Positions 4,425-5,529 of a stretch of 5,529 bases of DNA are shown here, one piece after another. Source of the DNA: Bacteroidales bacterium. GTDB lineage: Bacteria > Bacteroidota > Bacteroidia > Bacteroidales > Muribaculaceae. How positions within the stretch are numbered: the first letter of the stretch is position 1; each line of letters starts with the position of its first letter. The translations under genes and the position numbers were made by a program. The notes beneath the pieces are model-generated. The model searched no databases and was not told where the DNA came from. It was given only the letters and a program-made list of their open reading frames with translations. Location of the stretch: contig CAAFXX010000452.1 in assembly GCA_900767075.1 (NCBI GenBank), positions 1 to 5,529 on the forward strand. The letters run 5' to 3'.

Positions 4425-5357
4425 ATGGAAAAGGAAAAACTTCAGTCGGAAATTCTCAGGCTCAAGAAAGAGAAGAACGCGCTCATAATGGCTCATTACT
4501 ATCAGCGCGACGAAATACAGGAGGTGGCTGACTTCATCGGCGACTCCCTTGCCTTGGCGCGCAAGGCAGCCGAGACCGACGCCAACATAATAGTGATGTG
4601 CGGCGTGCATTTCATGGGCGAGACAGCAAAGATACTTTGTCCCGAAAAGAAAGTATTGGTGCCCGACCTTGCCGCCGGCTGTTCGCTTGCCGACAGTTGC
4701 GATCCGGAAGACCTGGCTGCTTTCATTGCCGAACATCCCGGTCACACGGTGATAAGTTACGTCAACACTTCGGCTGCCGTGAAAGCCATCACCGATATAG
4801 TGGTGACCTCGGGCAACGCACGCAAGATTGTGGAATCGCTGCCTGCCGACGAGAAGATAATTTTCGGACCCGACAAAAATCTCGGCGGCTACATCAATTC
4901 CGTAACCGGACGCGAGATGCTTCTCTGGAACGGCGCCTGCCACGTGCACGACCGTTTCTCGATCGAAGCCATCCTCGACCTTAAGAAGAAACATCCCGGC
5001 GCAAAGATTCTCGTGCATCCGGAATGCCGCCGTCCGTTGCAGATGATAGCCGACAAGGTGGGCTCGACCGCCGCACTCCTCTCCTTCGCCAAAGAGGACG
5101 AGGCTTCGACATATATCGTTGTGACCGAAAGCGGCATACTCTTCGAGATGCGCCGCCAGCTTCCGGAAAAGGAATTCATACCGGCTCCCGCCGAGGAATC
5201 CGAATGTCAGTGCAACAATTGCGAATACATGAAGCTGAATACGCTTGAAAAGGTGTATGATGCCCTTCTCAACGAATCGCCTGAAATAAATGTGGATCCC
5301 GAGATTGCAGCAAAGGCAATCCGCCCGATCGAACGCATGCTTGAACTTTCTAAATGA
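4425..5357 (+). CDS. nadA: Quinolinate synthase NadA
   Basis: Complete 310-residue protein, normal for the short NadA type. NadA is a cytoplasmic [4Fe-4S] enzyme that condenses iminoaspartate (from NadB) with dihydroxyacetone phosphate to quinolinate, the precursor NadC converts to nicotinate mononucleotide in de novo NAD synthesis. Hallmarks seen: AHYYQ at 24-28, GDSLALA at 39-45, FMGETAKIL at 63-71, PDLAAGCSLAD with Cys86, KNLGGY at 151-156, NGACHVH with Cys172, VHPEC at 197-201, TESG at 234-237, and ECQCNNCEYMKLNTL with Cys266. Cys86, Cys172 and Cys266 correspond to the three cluster ligands of the family; Cys261 and Cys263 are extra nearby cysteines. The ATG at 4425 is the only plausible start: the frame stays open upstream to 4329 but has no ATG, and the start gives the usual short N-terminus. 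The gene is clearly more GC-rich than the non-coding DNA to its left. No nadB or nadC lies in the window. Confidence 0.97.
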   Translation: MEKEKLQSEILRLKKEKNALIMAHYYQRDEIQEVADFIGDSLALARKAAETDANIIVMCGVHFMGETAKILCPEKKVLVPDLAAGCSLADSCDPEDLAAFIAEHPGHTVISYVNTSAAVKAITDIVVTSGNARKIVESLPADEKIIFGPDKNLGGYINSVTGREMLLWNGACHVHDRFSIEAILDLKKKHPGAKILVHPECRRPLQMIADKVGSTAALLSFAKEDEASTYIVVTESGILFEMRRQLPEKEFIPAPAEESECQCNNCEYMKLNTLEKVYDALLNESPEINVDPEIAAKAIRPIERMLELSK

Positions 5358-5473
5358 AGTTGTCTAAACTAATTTTTATGGTAAGATTCATTAAGGTTTT
5401 GGAGTGGATTTCTCCGGCAGAAGAGGCTCCGACCGGAAGGGCGGAGCCGATGAGGACGGGGAAAGGCACCTGA
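5354..5473 (+). CDS. Doubtful 39-codon frame overlapping the nadA stop
   Basis: An ATG at 5354-5356 overlaps the nadA stop (ATGA) and opens a 39-codon frame (MKLSKLIFMVRFIKVLEWIS, then a Pro/Glu/Arg-rich end) closed by TGA at 5471-5473. The ATGA overlap is the form used in translational coupling, and the first 20 residues are hydrophobic and basic. Against it, I recognise no family, and most of the frame lies in a stretch that folds into a long stem-loop (5387-5485), which could by itself explain conservation. Treat as hypothetical. Confidence 0.18.
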   Translation: MKLSKLIFMVRFIKVLEWISPAEEAPTGRAEPMRTGKGT

Positions 5474-5485
5474 AAGATTAATGAA
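5387..5485 (+). ncRNA. Candidate structured RNA downstream of nadA
   Basis: Three nested helices can form. The outer one is TTCATTAA (5387-5394) with TTAATGAA (5478-5485). The middle one is GTG-GA-TTTCTCC (5404-5415) with GGGGAAA-GG-CAC (5458-5469), with one G-T pair and a 2x2 internal loop. The inner hairpin is GGCTCCG (5425-5431) with CGGAGCC (5442-5448), loop ACCGGAAGGG. A purine-rich 9x9 internal loop separates the middle and inner helices. No U-tract follows, so it is not a simple terminator. It may be a cis-regulatory leader of the next gene outside the window or a repeat element. I do not match it to a known RNA family. Confidence 0.4.
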
Positions 5486-5529
5486 GATTGCCTTAGAAAC
5501 TGTTTAAATTTATTACGAAATATTTTATA

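Noticed and set aside
4281..5018. 245-codon minus-strand frame opposite nadA
   Set aside because: It lies antisense to the unambiguous nadA gene, runs into the AT-rich tract, and has no recognisable domain; it is a shadow of GC-rich codon use.
5481..5507. Start of an rlmH-like gene (ATG AAG ATT GCC TTA)
   Set aside because: The frame stops after eight codons (MKIALETV), so the resemblance to a gene start is fortuitous.

Overview
The window looks like a chromosomal segment from a Bacteroidota member, most likely order Bacteroidales. The grounds are several promoters of the Bacteroidota sigma type (TTG, about 20 bp, then TAnnTTTG), genes starting in A-rich leaders without a usable Shine-Dalgarno site, a TPR/transmembrane/coiled-coil/helix-turn-helix regulator of a kind common in this phylum, and long AT-rich intergenic spaces. 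Genus cannot be fixed from the sequence.

Layout, left to right. Bases 1-36 are a perfect palindrome followed by a T-rich tail, read as a terminator for a plus-strand gene outside the window. A 617-residue membrane-anchored TPR regulator lies on the minus strand (74-1927) with a clear promoter at 1975-2006. The stretch 1928-3160 has no convincing protein gene. It holds a GC-rich island (about 2125-2312), a promoter/terminator pair enclosing about 320 bp without open frames (2659-2979, a candidate small RNA), and a REP-like palindromic element (2983-3071).

At 3161-3655 there is a small toxin-antitoxin locus. A 56-residue putative antitoxin overlaps a RelE/HigB-type toxin gene by 11 bp. The antitoxin frame is intact, but the toxin carries both an in-frame TAA at codon 10 and a one-base frameshift near codon 26, so the locus reads as an antitoxin left beside a dead toxin. 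It ends at a terminator (3691-3730) that shares a 17-bp tail with the terminator before the REP element; the hairpin cores of the two are inverted relative to each other.

Bases 3868-4320 look like a replication origin. Degenerate DnaA-box-like 9-mers occur in helically phased groups (steps of 10-12 bp), beside a very AT-rich tract of about 70 bp. No protein gene lies there. Immediately after it comes nadA (4425-5357), quinolinate synthase of NAD biosynthesis, complete and with all expected cysteine ligands. Downstream, 5387-5485 can fold into a three-tier stem-loop and may be a structured RNA or leader of the next gene, which is outside the window.

The genes do not form one pathway. NadA makes quinolinate for NAD synthesis, the TPR protein is an orphan signalling regulator, and the toxin-antitoxin remnant with REP and terminator repeats is accessory material next to the candidate origin.
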